Virus record (IMG/VR): IMGVR_UViG_3300042691_008313
Span: 1-40,244 of that record
Reading direction: 5' to 3' (one strand)
Length of the DNA stretch: 40,244 nucleotides
DNA from: a virus
A program made the position numbers and the translations under genes. Shown here piece after piece: positions 1 to 10,500 of the stretch (the stretch's first letter is position 1; each line of letters begins with the position of its first letter). Below the pieces are notes generated by a model. That model saw only the letters and a program-made list of their open reading frames with translations. It was not told the origin of the DNA and made no database searches.

Positions 1-2
1 CC

Positions 3-1421
3 ATTGACATCGACTTTGAGATTGACACCGGTAATCCGATTGCGATTGGCGGCTACGGTTGGGGTACAGGTACTTGGGGTCGTGAGGCTTGGGGTCTAGG
101 TTCTACACAGCCAATTGTGCAGCCGCAGCGCGACTGGTGGCTAGATAACTTCGATAACGATCTTGTCTGCAATATCCGTAACGGGCCCGTTTACTGGTGG
201 GCACGTGGTACGAGCACCAATCCCGGTTCTGCGTTGGCCGTTCGCGCTATTACCCTTCAGACTTATGCGTTTAACTGGGCTACTGCGGTAGGAACTACCA
301 ACTACACGCCATCGCAATATTCAGATGCGGTGCCCAGCAAAGTCATGCAGATTATGGTCTCGCAGCAGGATAAACACCTGCTGGCTTTTGGCGCTGTGCC
401 TTACGGGAGCACCAATCAGGCGGACTTTGATCCGCTTTTGATCCGCTGGGCGTCGCAGGATACCCCGGAAGACTGGATTCCCCAACCGACTAATTCTGCT
501 GGTTTTCTGCGGGTATCACGCGGTTCCCGTATCGTTCGCGCCCTGTCTACCCGTCAGGAAATCTTGGTCTGGACTGACAGCCACCTCTACACGCTCCAGT
601 TCCTCGGCACGACTGACGTGTTCGGCTTGCAGGAATATGCTGATAACATCTCGATTATTAGCTCGCGTGCAGTGGCGACAGCAGCCAATATCACCTACTG
701 GATGGGCCAAGATAAGTTCTACGCCTATACGGGTCGTGTTGAGACGCTGCCGTGCACACTGCGCAACCACGTGTTCCAAAATATTAACTTCAACCAAGCC
801 GATCAGGTTATCTGCGGTACCAACGAACAGTGGAACGAAGTCTGGTGGTTCTATCCGACTGCTAATAGCGAATACAACAACGCTTATGTGGTCTATAACC
901 ACCTCGAAAAGATTTGGTATTACGGCACGATTGACCGGACCGCTTGGCTCGACACACCGCTACGCCAGTACCCGCAAGGTGCAAACACGTCGGTGACTAC
1001 AGACGGCCAAGGTAACGTCACCGTTGGCAGTGGCTATCTCTATAACCACGAAGACGGGATCGACGACGATACCAACGAAATGATTTCGTATATCCAGTCG
1101 TCGGACTTCGACTTGTCTGATGGCGACCAGTTTATGCTGTGCCGTCGTATGATTCCCGACGTGGCTTTCAGCGGCTCGACAGCTAACGAGCCAGAGGTAA
1201 CGCTTCAGGTACGCACGCGCAACTTCCCGGGGTCTTCGCTTACCAACTACCCGAGCGACACGAAGCCAGTCATTGAGACTTCGGTTGGAGTCTATACCGA
1301 TCAGGTCTTTATGCGCGCCCGTGCACGCCAGATGGCGATTAAAATTCAATCCGAGAACTTGGGAGTCCAGTGGCAACTCGGTGCACCGCGCCTCGATGCC
1401 CGTGAGGATGGGCGGCGGTAA
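3..1421 (+). CDS. Tail/DNA-stabilisation protein, P22 gp10-like, 5'-partial
   Basis: The reading frame is open to the left edge, so the true start lies outside the window; the first possible start codon inside (GTG at 117) is internal. About 470 residues are visible. The visible start is rich in Gly and Trp (GYGWGTGTWG), followed by beta-rich sequence with WTDSHLYTLQFLG, YWMGQDKFYAYTGR and NEVWWFYP. From memory these resemble proteins of short-tailed marine phages related to the P22 packaged-DNA stabilisation protein gp10, which sits below the portal and closes the tail channel. It overlaps the next gene by one base (TAATG). The role is inferred from family resemblance and position; another tail-hub protein is possible. 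Confidence 0.6.
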   Translation: MDIDFEIDTGNPIAIGGYGWGTGTWGREAWGLGSTQPIVQPQRDWWLDNFDNDLVCNIRNGPVYWWARGTSTNPGSALAVRAITLQTYAFNWATAVGTTNYTPSQYSDAVPSKVMQIMVSQQDKHLLAFGAVPYGSTNQADFDPLLIRWASQDTPEDWIPQPTNSAGFLRVSRGSRIVRALSTRQEILVWTDSHLYTLQFLGTTDVFGLQEYADNISIISSRAVATAANITYWMGQDKFYAYTGRVETLPCTLRNHVFQNINFNQADQVICGTNEQWNEVWWFYPTANSEYNNAYVVYNHLEKIWYYGTIDRTAWLDTPLRQYPQGANTSVTTDGQGNVTVGSGYLYNHEDGIDDDTNEMISYIQSSDFDLSDGDQFMLCRRMIPDVAFSGSTANEPEVTLQVRTRNFPGSSLTNYPSDTKPVIETSVGVYTDQVFMRARARQMAIKIQSENLGVQWQLGAPRLDAREDGRR

Positions 1422-2365
1422 TGGCACTCGAGAAGTTCCGGGCACCCCCTCTACCCAATGCGCCAACGCAATACGATCCGCAGTTTGTGCGCCAGCTTAT
1501 TCGCGTCCTCGAACTCTATTTCTCGCAGTTGGATTCGCTCACCCCCAACCAAGCGCAGTCTTATCGGGCTGACCATTTTTATGGTGGTGATTTTAGTGGT
1601 ACCGATATTACCGCAGATAATGTCACTACTACGGCGCTGACGGCTGTCCAAGGGTATATTGACCTATTTGGTGCAGACCGTTCGGATACTATTTACACCA
1701 ACACGGATGCGTTCCAAGCTAATACGGCGTTGGTCACCAGCATCATGGGTGACAGCTTCTATGGCGGCTATTTCTATGGGGACGGGCGATACTTAAACAC
1801 ACCCTATAACCAGCTTACAAGCGACCAAGACCAAACCGCTGCTAGTGTAGCTAACGCCTACGCTATCACGCTAAACGGCTCTGACTTCCCCGATGGCATC
1901 TCGGTGGTGAGCAACTCGCGCATTACCTTTGCTCAGCCGGGCATCTATAACATTACTTACAGCATCCAGTTCAAGAATACGGATAATAGTTCGCACGACG
2001 TGGACATCTGGTTCCGTCAGAACGGTACTGATCTTGCCAACTCTAACAGCCGGTTCTCGCTTCCTGCGCGCAAATCAAGCGGTGACCCATCACACCTTAT
2101 TGCTGTGACGCCTGTCATGGTCGATATTACGGCTGCTAATCAGTACATTGAGATTATGTGGCGTGTGTCGAATACTGCCGTTTCAATCGAGTATTATCCA
2201 GCGGTTGCAGCTAGTCCCGGGGTCACTCCGGCTATCCCGGCTACACCCTCGGTTATTGTTGGTGTTACGTTTATTTCGGCACAGTTCCCGCCGATCACCC
2301 GTGTTAGCCCTCTTCCAGTAATTGGATTTGGACAAATCGGTAATGTCAGTGTAAGTATACGTTAG
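1421..2365 (+). CDS. Probable tail fibre / receptor-binding protein with C-terminal jelly-roll domain
   Basis: 314 aa. A short helical N-terminus (RQLIRVLELYFSQLD, about residues 24-38) is followed by a repetitive Asn/Tyr/Gly/Thr-rich stem (YGGDFSGTDITADNVTT). From about residue 135 there is a beta-sandwich resembling C1q/TNF-type jelly rolls: a GIYNITYSIQF strand, a Thr/Asn-rich middle and the closing strand VGVTFISAQF. Phage fibres and spikes often end in such trimeric domains that bind the host surface. The start overlaps the stop of the preceding tail gene (TAATG), so the two are translationally coupled. The domain call comes from sequence pattern only. At this length it would be a short fibre. 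Confidence 0.55.
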   Translation: MALEKFRAPPLPNAPTQYDPQFVRQLIRVLELYFSQLDSLTPNQAQSYRADHFYGGDFSGTDITADNVTTTALTAVQGYIDLFGADRSDTIYTNTDAFQANTALVTSIMGDSFYGGYFYGDGRYLNTPYNQLTSDQDQTAASVANAYAITLNGSDFPDGISVVSNSRITFAQPGIYNITYSIQFKNTDNSSHDVDIWFRQNGTDLANSNSRFSLPARKSSGDPSHLIAVTPVMVDITAANQYIEIMWRVSNTAVSIEYYPAVAASPGVTPAIPATPSVIVGVTFISAQFPPITRVSPLPVIGFGQIGNVSVSIR

Positions 2366-2383
2366 CGCGCAAGGATTTAGGCT

Positions 2384-4726
2384 ATGCAGGAACTGGACGT
2401 CCAGCCCACTAACCCCACTCCGTACACTCCCACAGGCGGGATGTATAACATGAACCCGGCCCCGGGTTCTGGCGGTTTGCCTGCGCTGAGCGGCCTAACC
2501 CGTAACGTAAACCCGATGGCGCAAGTCCTTCAGGACCAAGGTCGTGGCGACGACAAGATGCTCGTCCACATGACGCCGGACGAAGTAAACGACTTGCAAG
2601 GACTGGCGTCACTTGCGGGCACGACTATGACCATCAACCCCAACACGGGTCTGCCTGAAGCTGGCCTTTTGGGTAAAGTCTTTAAGAAGCTGCTGCCCGC
2701 GCTTGCTGGTGCAGGCTTGATGTTTATCCCGGGTGTGAACGCTATTGCTGCGGCTGGTATCGTTGGTGGTGGCTCCACTCTTCTTACAGGTAGCCTGAAG
2801 AAGGGCCTCATGGCTGGCCTTAGCGCCTATGGTGGTGCCTCCCTTGCGCGTGGTCTGGGTGCTGGTGTGGCTTCTGCTGCGAGTAAAGCGCCGCTCGCTA
2901 CCAGTGGCGGCCTCGGGGCCAACGCGGGTATTACAGCATCAGAAAATGCGTTCTTTACGGGTCTAGGCGGCACAGGTGTTCCGGCTGTTGGTAGTGCGGC
3001 TACTGGGGCTGCCGCTGCTGCGGCCCCATCTATTACTGCGGCAGAGCAGGCATTCCTCACCAAAGCGGGCGGTCAATTCGTACCCCAAGCGGCCAAGACT
3101 GGTCTTGCTGCGCTCCCGGGGAACTTTGCACGGGCAGCACAGGCCGGGGTTCCTAAGGGTATCCTCGCTAAATCTGCGCCCATGTTGGCTGCGTCTGGTT
3201 TGCTCAGCACCGCTTCTAATGTAGCGGAAGCAGCGAGAAAGCCGGGTCAAGGCCCAGTCGATCAAGGCAGTAACTGGCCTCAAGAAGGGCCTTATATGCC
3301 AACCCAGCGCGTACTGGCTCCGCGTCTTACTGGCCCCGGTGGCCGTGGCGAGATCGACTATTTCTATGAGCCCGACTTTGGCGGCTACCTGACTGCATCG
3401 GGCGAGCTTCGTGGTCTTCCGCAGTCTTATGGCGCGCAACCATACCCCCCGCAGACTTATGCCTCGCAGGGTCTGACTGGCTTTGCTGAAGGTGGTGAAG
3501 CGGAAAAACCGCGAGAAACGTCTGTGCCGAGGGAAGAAACTAAAAACTACTTTAACCAAAACCTTAACACCGTAGGCAAAGACTGGGCTACTGCTTATCA
3601 AGGCTTCCAAAAAACTCTTTGGAACGCAGTGCCTGCGGAAACTCGTCATGCGCTTGAGCGCAAAGTATTTAGCGAGTTTGAAGCTCGCCCATTTAAAGAC
3701 CTTGCGGAATGGTCCGCATATCTTACGAATGCCGCTAATTCAGCGATGAAGCCCGCCACAAATACCGGTGCTGGGACAAACACAACTACTCGTACTAATA
3801 CAGGAACTCCCCGTGTGGTTGAAACTGTACGGACGGCAGGGGCAACCCCCAGCGGTTATGGTACGGAGACGCTGAAGGAAACGTATACGCCGCAATATAC
3901 TAAAGTTTCAGACGTTGTGACTGAGAAAGCTCAACCATTTACGGGCGGCACGCAGCAACTGGCTAAGCTGGACGACTACATCAAAAAGTACCAGACGAGC
4001 CCGGGACCGCTTAAATCCACATCACTGGGTTATGCGCCGGGGCAATCGCCATCTGAGCGCAATCGTGCTTATGCTTTGGAGCTTGCGAAGCAGGCTGAAG
4101 AAGCGCGGCGTGCGGCAATTGTGCCAGCTACGACGGTTTCTGGGGCTACTGGAACCACAGGGACAACTGATACTGCGGGGACCACTGGAACTACAGCTAC
4201 CACGGGGACAAATACCAATACGTTCTTTAACCCGATTGCGGGGACGAACTACGGTAATTACTACTACAACCCGGCAGACGGTAAGCTGTACACGACCCCT
4301 GACTTTAGTGGTTATGTCTTTGATCCGGTGACTGGTACCTTTGGTCCTATGAACGAGACGCGGGGGCCAAACCGCGCTCGTGGCGGTAGCATCTATATGG
4401 ATGATGGGGCTTTTGTGGTTGATGCTCGCACTGTTTCCGAACTAGGCAACGGGAGCAGTTCGGCTGGGCAGGAGTTGCTGGCTCGCTTGGGTGGGCGTCC
4501 CGTAAAGGGGCCGGGTGACGGCGTCAGCGACTCCATCCGCGCTAACATTGGTGGCACCCAAGAAGCTCGTGTAGCTCGGGACGAAGTGATCTTCCCGGCA
4601 AAGGCGGTTAAGAAATTGGGCGGTGCCAAGAAGCTCTATGCACTTATGGACAAGGCTCATAAGGCACGCAAAAAAGCTGGTCGTGGTTCAGATACTAAGT
4701 TGCGCAAGGGTCTCGGCGCGTTGTAA
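2384..4726 (+). CDS. Internal virion / tail-tip structural protein with hydrophobic Gly-Ala region
   Basis: 780 aa; SD AAGGA lies upstream of the ATG. Residues 92-165 are a Gly/Ala/Leu-rich hydrophobic stretch (LLPALAGAGLMFIPG, GIVGGGSTLL) that could insert in a membrane. The middle (about 450-640) is Thr/Gly/Asn-rich low-complexity sequence, including a run of TGTT-type repeats. The last about 115 residues form a compact conserved-looking domain (GPGDGVSDSIRANIGG, RDEVIFPAKAVKKLGGAKKLY). From memory this domain recurs at the C-terminus of virion proteins in many short-tailed phages. Position among tail and internal virion genes suggests an ejected or tail-tip protein. No enzymatic motif was seen. 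Confidence 0.55.
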   Translation: MQELDVQPTNPTPYTPTGGMYNMNPAPGSGGLPALSGLTRNVNPMAQVLQDQGRGDDKMLVHMTPDEVNDLQGLASLAGTTMTINPNTGLPEAGLLGKVFKKLLPALAGAGLMFIPGVNAIAAAGIVGGGSTLLTGSLKKGLMAGLSAYGGASLARGLGAGVASAASKAPLATSGGLGANAGITASENAFFTGLGGTGVPAVGSAATGAAAAAAPSITAAEQAFLTKAGGQFVPQAAKTGLAALPGNFARAAQAGVPKGILAKSAPMLAASGLLSTASNVAEAARKPGQGPVDQGSNWPQEGPYMPTQRVLAPRLTGPGGRGEIDYFYEPDFGGYLTASGELRGLPQSYGAQPYPPQTYASQGLTGFAEGGEAEKPRETSVPREETKNYFNQNLNTVGKDWATAYQGFQKTLWNAVPAETRHALERKVFSEFEARPFKDLAEWSAYLTNAANSAMKPATNTGAGTNTTTRTNTGTPRVVETVRTAGATPSGYGTETLKETYTPQYTKVSDVVTEKAQPFTGGTQQLAKLDDYIKKYQTSPGPLKSTSLGYAPGQSPSERNRAYALELAKQAEEARRAAIVPATTVSGATGTTGTTDTAGTTGTTATTGTNTNTFFNPIAGTNYGNYYYNPADGKLYTTPDFSGYVFDPVTGTFGPMNETRGPNRARGGSIYMDDGAFVVDARTVSELGNGSSSAGQELLARLGGRPVKGPGDGVSDSIRANIGGTQEARVARDEVIFPAKAVKKLGGAKKLYALMDKAHKARKKAGRGSDTKLRKGLGAL

Positions 4727-4738
4727 TTGGAGCTTGTT

Positions 4739-5854
4739 ATGGCTGAAGTACAGAAACAGGAAGTAACCCAGATTACGTCGAACCTCCCGACGTATGCACA
4801 GCCGTACTTTATGGATATGATGAACCGCGCGCAGGCAGAGTCCAAGCGCCAGTATCAGCCGTATCCATTTGAGCGGATTGCTGAGTTTACTCCAGCGCAG
4901 CTTGAGATTCAGAGCCAGTATGCAGGACTCCAAGCCCCCGGCCAGTTTGCAACTGGGTCTGGCCTCGCAGAAGCTGCGGGTCGAGGTTCTCTTGCTGCTG
5001 CTGATTATGCTCCTGCTCAATTCCGCGCACAGCAGGTTGGGCTGCCCCAGCTTCAGCAATATCGCATGGAAGGCCCGGGTTCGTTCACTCAGGCTGGCGC
5101 TGCGGATCAGTACATGTCGCCGTACATGCAGAATGTGGTGGATATCCAGAAGCAGGAAGCCATCCGCGATGCACGCCAGCAGCAGCTTGGCACTAACCTC
5201 GCAGCGGCTCGTCAGGGGACCTATGGCGGTGCCCGTCAGGCTTTGATGCAATCTGAGCGTGAGCGTAACCTCGGCCAACAGCTTGGGCAAATTCAGGCAG
5301 CAGGGTCTCAGGCTGCATTCCAGCAGGCCCAAGGGCAGTTTAACACTGAGCAGCAAGCGCGCCAGAACGCAGCTATGCAGAACCTCCAAGCGGCTCTTGG
5401 TATTCAGCAGCTTGGCACCCAGACGGGTATGCAGGGTATGTTGGCTAATCAGCAGGCAGCCCTCGAAGCGCAGCGCCTTGGTGAACAATCGCGTCAGTTT
5501 GGCGCTCAAAACCAGTTGGCAGCATTCGGCCAAGCAGGTCAGATGGGTCAGACCTTGGGTAACCTCGGCACGATGCAGCAACAAGCTGACCTCTCGCGTC
5601 TCGGTGCTCAAACGTCGGCGGCAGCGCAGCAGCAAGCCCTTGAACAGCAGCGCCTTGATACGGATTATACCAACTGGCAGAACCGCACGAATTATGGCTG
5701 GGAACAGATAGGTAACCTGAGCAATATTTTGCGGGGTCTTCCGATTGAGTCCAACAAGACTGCAACAACTTACGGTCAGTCTCCGGGTCTAACTCAGCAA
5801 ATTCTAGGTACCGGGCTTACTGCGCTTGGCATGTACAACACGGGGCGGGGGTAA
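4739..5854 (+). CDS. Gln-rich internal virion / tail protein
   Basis: 371 aa from the ATG at 4739, preferred over an in-frame TTG at 4727 because TTGGAGC at 4727-4733 makes a good ribosome binding site for it. The protein is strongly rich in Gln, Ala and Leu (LGQQLGQIQAAGSQAAFQQ) and should be mostly long alpha-helices or coiled coil from about residue 140 to 320. There is no signal peptide or membrane segment. Its place between two other virion proteins suggests a structural role, perhaps an ejected protein or a tail-tube or needle component. No specific family recognised. Confidence 0.55.
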   Translation: MAEVQKQEVTQITSNLPTYAQPYFMDMMNRAQAESKRQYQPYPFERIAEFTPAQLEIQSQYAGLQAPGQFATGSGLAEAAGRGSLAAADYAPAQFRAQQVGLPQLQQYRMEGPGSFTQAGAADQYMSPYMQNVVDIQKQEAIRDARQQQLGTNLAAARQGTYGGARQALMQSERERNLGQQLGQIQAAGSQAAFQQAQGQFNTEQQARQNAAMQNLQAALGIQQLGTQTGMQGMLANQQAALEAQRLGEQSRQFGAQNQLAAFGQAGQMGQTLGNLGTMQQQADLSRLGAQTSAAAQQQALEQQRLDTDYTNWQNRTNYGWEQIGNLSNILRGLPIESNKTATTYGQSPGLTQQILGTGLTALGMYNTGRG

Positions 5855-5860
5855 TCGCAG

Positions 5861-7534
5861 ATGGAAACTAAGCCGTATCGCATCCAGTCCCCGGAAGATA
5901 TTGCTAAGGACTACGGCGGCAATAAGCAGAAGATTGCTGAAGCCATGCAGTTGGGTATCGTTGATCCGACTGCGGGTGTGCTCGCTGGTATGTTCATTGA
6001 CCGTATGCGCTCTGCGCAAATGCAGGAGATGGCTCCGCAACAGACGGTCGCTCAGCAGGTCATGGGGGGACCGCCCGCTCAAGCTCCCCTCGCCCAAACC
6101 GGCGGTCTCGGTGCGACGGCACCGGCTCAGCCCCCCATGGCACCCGAAGGTGGTATTGGTGCGCCTGCGATGCAGGGAGAAGCTCCGGTTGGCATGGCTG
6201 CGGGTGGGTTTGTACCCCCCTATATGAAGAGCAGTGGCATAGACGAGCTTCCCATCCCTGACGGTATGTTCGACGAGAACCGCGACGGCTCCTATGCTGG
6301 TGGCGGAATTGTGGCATTTGCACAGGGTGATGAAGCTAAGGCGAACCCGCTTGGTTGGCTGTATGCCCCCATTACTTCGCTTTATGGAACGAAGCGTTCG
6401 ACAGGTACGCATAAGGGCCAAGATTTTGCTGTAGGTAAGCGCACACCAATTGGCGCTCCGGCTCCCGGTAAGGTTATTAAAGCCGCTACCGATGACATTA
6501 ATGGCAATTTTGTTGTTGTCCGCCACCCTGATGGCACCACTTCGTCCTATTCGCACCTCGACGAAATTACAGTTGGGGAAGGCCAAGATGTAAAACCGGG
6601 GCAAGTCCTTGGCCTCTCAGGCAACACAGGGAATGTTCGTGGTAAGAATGGTGGCTACCACCTGCACTTTGGCGCAAGGGACGCGGAAGGTAATCGGATT
6701 AATCCGACAGATTTCTTCAAGCAGATCGCACCCCAAGTGGCTTCCGGTAAGTTCTCACAGCGTCTTCCTGAGCGCGATCTGAGCAAGGCGCAGGGGCAAG
6801 CTGGGGCACTTGAAGATTATGTGCGTGTTGCTGGACGGTATACGGCTCCTAGCGAAGAAGAACTCGCCACAGAAGGAAAGCTGCGCGCTCGCCTCGAAGA
6901 GCAGGGTTCTGACGCGTATTATGAGAAGCAACGCAAGGACGCCATGTGGGAAGCGTTGGCGACATTCGGCGCGAACATGGCAAGCTCCAAGGCTCCGGGT
7001 CTTCTCCAAGCTATTGGTGAAGCTGCTAAGGCAACGCTGCCCGGTATGCAGGTAGACAAGAAAGAGCGTAAGGAACTTAAGGACCGTGCGCTTGAGGGTC
7101 TGGCTAACCTCGGCATTCGTGACCGCAAGCGTCGTCTTGAAGCTCTTGAGCTTGGTATGAACATGTACAAAACGGGTGTGGAAGCCCAGCAGTTTGAGAA
7201 GAAACTGGCAGTAGATCAGCGCCAAGTTGATATTGCAGAGCGTCGCCTCAACGAAGAAATTCGCCAAGCGGGCCTTGGCAAACCCGAAGATATTAAGGAT
7301 CGTGTTATCCGGTACATGATTGATTATGCACCGGGCACTCCGCAATACATAGCAGCGGAAAACTACCTTAAAACTATTAACCCCCCAGCGGGCGCATCGA
7401 ACGCGGCGCAAACTGCCCGAGAAAGAGTTGAAACAGGCCGTGGTGGCGCGGGCGGTTTCTCTGAAGGCCAAAGAGCCAAGGACACGCAGGGGCGCACTAT
7501 TGTATTTCAGGGTGGTCAGTGGGTCTATCCATAA
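5861..7534 (+). CDS. Virion-associated M23 peptidoglycan endopeptidase
   Basis: 557 aa. Residues about 160-290 are an M23 (lysostaphin/LytM-type) zinc metallopeptidase. H184 and D188 form the HxxxD motif in THKGQDFAV, followed by SYSHLDE (H232), and H267-L-H269 gives the HxH motif. All zinc ligands and the catalytic His are present. M23 enzymes cut peptide cross-bridges of peptidoglycan. The N-terminal 150 residues are Gly/Ala/Pro-rich with a GGGIVAFAQG motif, and the C-terminal half is helical and charged. Lying inside the virion operon, it is more likely a particle-borne enzyme that opens the wall at DNA entry than the lysis endolysin. Confidence 0.85.
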   Translation: METKPYRIQSPEDIAKDYGGNKQKIAEAMQLGIVDPTAGVLAGMFIDRMRSAQMQEMAPQQTVAQQVMGGPPAQAPLAQTGGLGATAPAQPPMAPEGGIGAPAMQGEAPVGMAAGGFVPPYMKSSGIDELPIPDGMFDENRDGSYAGGGIVAFAQGDEAKANPLGWLYAPITSLYGTKRSTGTHKGQDFAVGKRTPIGAPAPGKVIKAATDDINGNFVVVRHPDGTTSSYSHLDEITVGEGQDVKPGQVLGLSGNTGNVRGKNGGYHLHFGARDAEGNRINPTDFFKQIAPQVASGKFSQRLPERDLSKAQGQAGALEDYVRVAGRYTAPSEEELATEGKLRARLEEQGSDAYYEKQRKDAMWEALATFGANMASSKAPGLLQAIGEAAKATLPGMQVDKKERKELKDRALEGLANLGIRDRKRRLEALELGMNMYKTGVEAQQFEKKLAVDQRQVDIAERRLNEEIRQAGLGKPEDIKDRVIRYMIDYAPGTPQYIAAENYLKTINPPAGASNAAQTARERVETGRGGAGGFSEGQRAKDTQGRTIVFQGGQWVYP

Positions 7535-7549
7535 GCTAGGAAGGTATCC

Positions 7550-10500
7550 ATGGCGACTCCAGTTCCAGCTAACCTCCTTCCAAAGGGTCTTCGAGCGGCT
7601 CCAGCCGGTCCTAGACCTGTGCCTGCTAACATGCTCCCTGCGGGGCTTCAGCCTGAAAAAGAAAAAGCGGGCCTTATTGGTTCTTTCCTAGAAGGCGCAC
7701 AAACCCTCGGGTTGGGCGATGAAGCGGCAGCTTATGCTGCGAACCCCACCGAGGCGAACCGACGCGCATTCCTCAAGGCAGGTGAGTCCAAGTTCCGCCA
7801 AGTTGGTTTTGGTGAGGGCGATAACTGGGAAGCCCTGAAGCAGCTTGTCGGCGGTTCTGCCGGTCAGCTTGTGGCTCCTATCGCTGCTGGTCTTGCAGCC
7901 ACGCCACTTACAACCCCTGTTGGCGGTCTTGCCGCAGCGAGCGCGGTATCTGGTAGCCAATACACCATCCAGAACCTTTTGCGCCAAGCGCAGGAGCAGG
8001 AAGCAGCGGCAGGTAAGGGCGAAAAGCCCCAAGCCGTATCCGTCGGTAAAGCACTCGCAGCAGCTACCGGACAGACCGCGCTTGATTTGGTTGGTGGTAA
8101 GGTGTTCGCGCCAATTGCCAAGGCGTTTCCGTTTATGCGTCCGTTGCTGGGTAAAGCAGGCGGCAAAGCTACTGAGCGGGCGGGGCAAGTTCTTGCTGAC
8201 GCAGCGGAAAAAGGCACCATTCAGTTTGTTGGTGGTGTAGCCAAGGGCGTCGGTAAGGGCGTGGCATTCGAAGTGCCGCAAGAAGTTGCGCAGCAGGCGC
8301 TTGAGCGTTGGCAGGCTGGCCTTGGGCTCGTTGACGAAGAAGCTCGTGATGAATACGGGCAGGCAGCCATCGGCGCGCTGGTCCTCGGTGGTGGCTTGGG
8401 CGGTATCTCAGGGGGCATTGCAGCACGACGTGCGGCCCAACCGGAAGCTGAAGTAACCGAAGAAGTCGTAACAGAAGAGGGCGCACCCACTGGTGAACGC
8501 GCTGATATCTTTGCTTTCCAAAAGACAGTCACGGATCGCCTGACACAAGCTGGTGGTCCTGAGATTTCTGAGCGGGGTAGCACGGCGATTAAAGGGCTCG
8601 GTCGGCTTCTCTCAAGTGACCTTACAACGGCAACCCCTGAGAGCCTTTCACGGACCGAAGAGTATATCACCAAACTGGAAGACGAGCTTGCGGCTGGGAC
8701 GGAATATGGCCCAGACATAGCAGAACCGTTGATGCGTCCAGTTCTCAACCCCGATGGCACCCCGGCAGTCGATGAAGAAGGCAAGCCGGTTTACGAAGGT
8801 GCGCTAATTGAAGCCAAGCGCATGGTTGAGGAGGCGCGTGTCAATCTGCCTCCCGTTGAGGAAGCCGCGCCCGTGGAGGGCGTACCGGTAGAAGCTGTAC
8901 AAGAGGAGGTGACCAGTGGACCCATTGGAGAACCTACAGCACCTGTCGATGCAGGAGTTGGAGCACGCGTTCCGACTGATCGAGAACCCGTACCTGCCGG
9001 AACCGCTACCCCAGAGCTTGGAGGAGTTGAGCCAAGACCAGTGGGAGTCGGTGAGCCTGCTGCTCCTGATGTTGCAGTCAGCCCAGATGAAAAGCCGAAT
9101 ACATTAACAACAGCCGCTGAGATGGGCGTTGCCCCTGAAAGGCTCGTTAAATACGCAGATCGCTTCGGGCAGGCAGAGTACTTAGATAACTGGGCCAAGA
9201 GCGTTCTTGGGACAGAACTTCCGTCTGAGCTTCAGACTGCGCCAGTTCTTGAGAGCGCCACAACCATGCAGGCCGGGCAAGAGCGGCTGCTTGAGCGGAA
9301 CAAAATTGACCCGCTGATCGAGACGCTCGGGAACCTTAATATAAATCTGGGGGACTTCGACTTCTTCCAGTTGGCTGCCCACGCAGCAGAGCGTAATCGT
9401 GAGGTTGCCAAGATCAACCCGGAGTTTCCGGAAGGCGGCTCTAGCTTGACGACTGCGCAGGCTCAAGAAGCGATGAAGATGTTTGAGGCGGAAGGGTTGC
9501 TACCCAAATACCGGCTCGCACAAAAGAAAATCCAAGAGCTTGTTCGGTTCAACCTTCAGGAAGACGTGAAAGCGGGCCTGCGTTCTCAAGAAGACGTGGA
9601 TAGGCTGCTTGAAACGTATAAAAATTATGTGCCCCTTAAAGGTTGGGCTGCTGACGGTGATATGCTGACGGCTGACATCGACGAGGATGCACATAGCCCC
9701 GAACGGCGTGAAGAAGCCATGAATGCACTTCGTGCTGCTGCGCCATCTGGAAGCGTAAACGAGAATAGAAGGGCTTGGGGTCGTGGCTCGATGCCGTTTT
9801 CCCCTACGGCTAACCTTATCTATGACTCTGAGCGCCGTGTGCGTCGCCGTATTCTCAACCAGTCTCGGCTCCCTATCTTGCGCCTGTGGAAGAAAAACCC
9901 GGCTGCATTTGAGGGTATCTTCAACGTCTATACAGAAAATAACCCAAAGAAGGTTCCTGCGGGGCGCGATATAGGCGGTACCAAGTACAAAGCTGTACCC
10001 AGCATGGAGCGGGAATACTACGCCAACCGCGACAAGTACATGGTCGTGAAGGACAACGGCGTCCCGTATTACATCGAGTTTACCTCTGCTCCGGGCGCGC
10101 AGGCGCTGCGCCGCATGTTCATGAACATGGACCCCAAGGATATGGAAGGAGCGGCACAGGTAGTTGCCAAGGTCAATAACTTCCTCAAAGGGATGGTGAC
10201 GTACAAGAACCCGATTTATCTGTTGACTGTGGCCCCGTTCCGCGACTTCTCGTCTGCGATTGCGACGGCCATGTATCACCAGAACCTCAAGGGTTCTCCG
10301 GCGTATAAGAAGAACTTGGCTGCTCGGACTTTTTTCTACGGGCTTCCGTTCACAGGTACATGGGCCACGATTGCTAAGTTTGCGTTCACCGGTAAGATGA
10401 TGGACAGCAAGACCGGTAAAGTGCTGGAGGAAATGATCCGTGCAGGGGGTGCACCTCTCCAAACGCGGTTCATGGATGCACAGGAACGCGCCACGGCGGC

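Noticed and set aside
4727-4738. TTG start for the Gln-rich virion protein
   Set aside because: TTGGAGC itself is the ribosome binding site for the ATG at 4739.
4688-5635. 315-codon minus-strand frame
   Set aside because: Mirror of the Gln-rich gene (CAG repeats read as CTG/Leu); no initiation site.
9500-10462. 320-codon minus-strand frame under the giant virion gene
   Set aside because: Antisense shadow with His/Arg/Leu-rich composition; the plus frame is the conserved LPD38-type protein.
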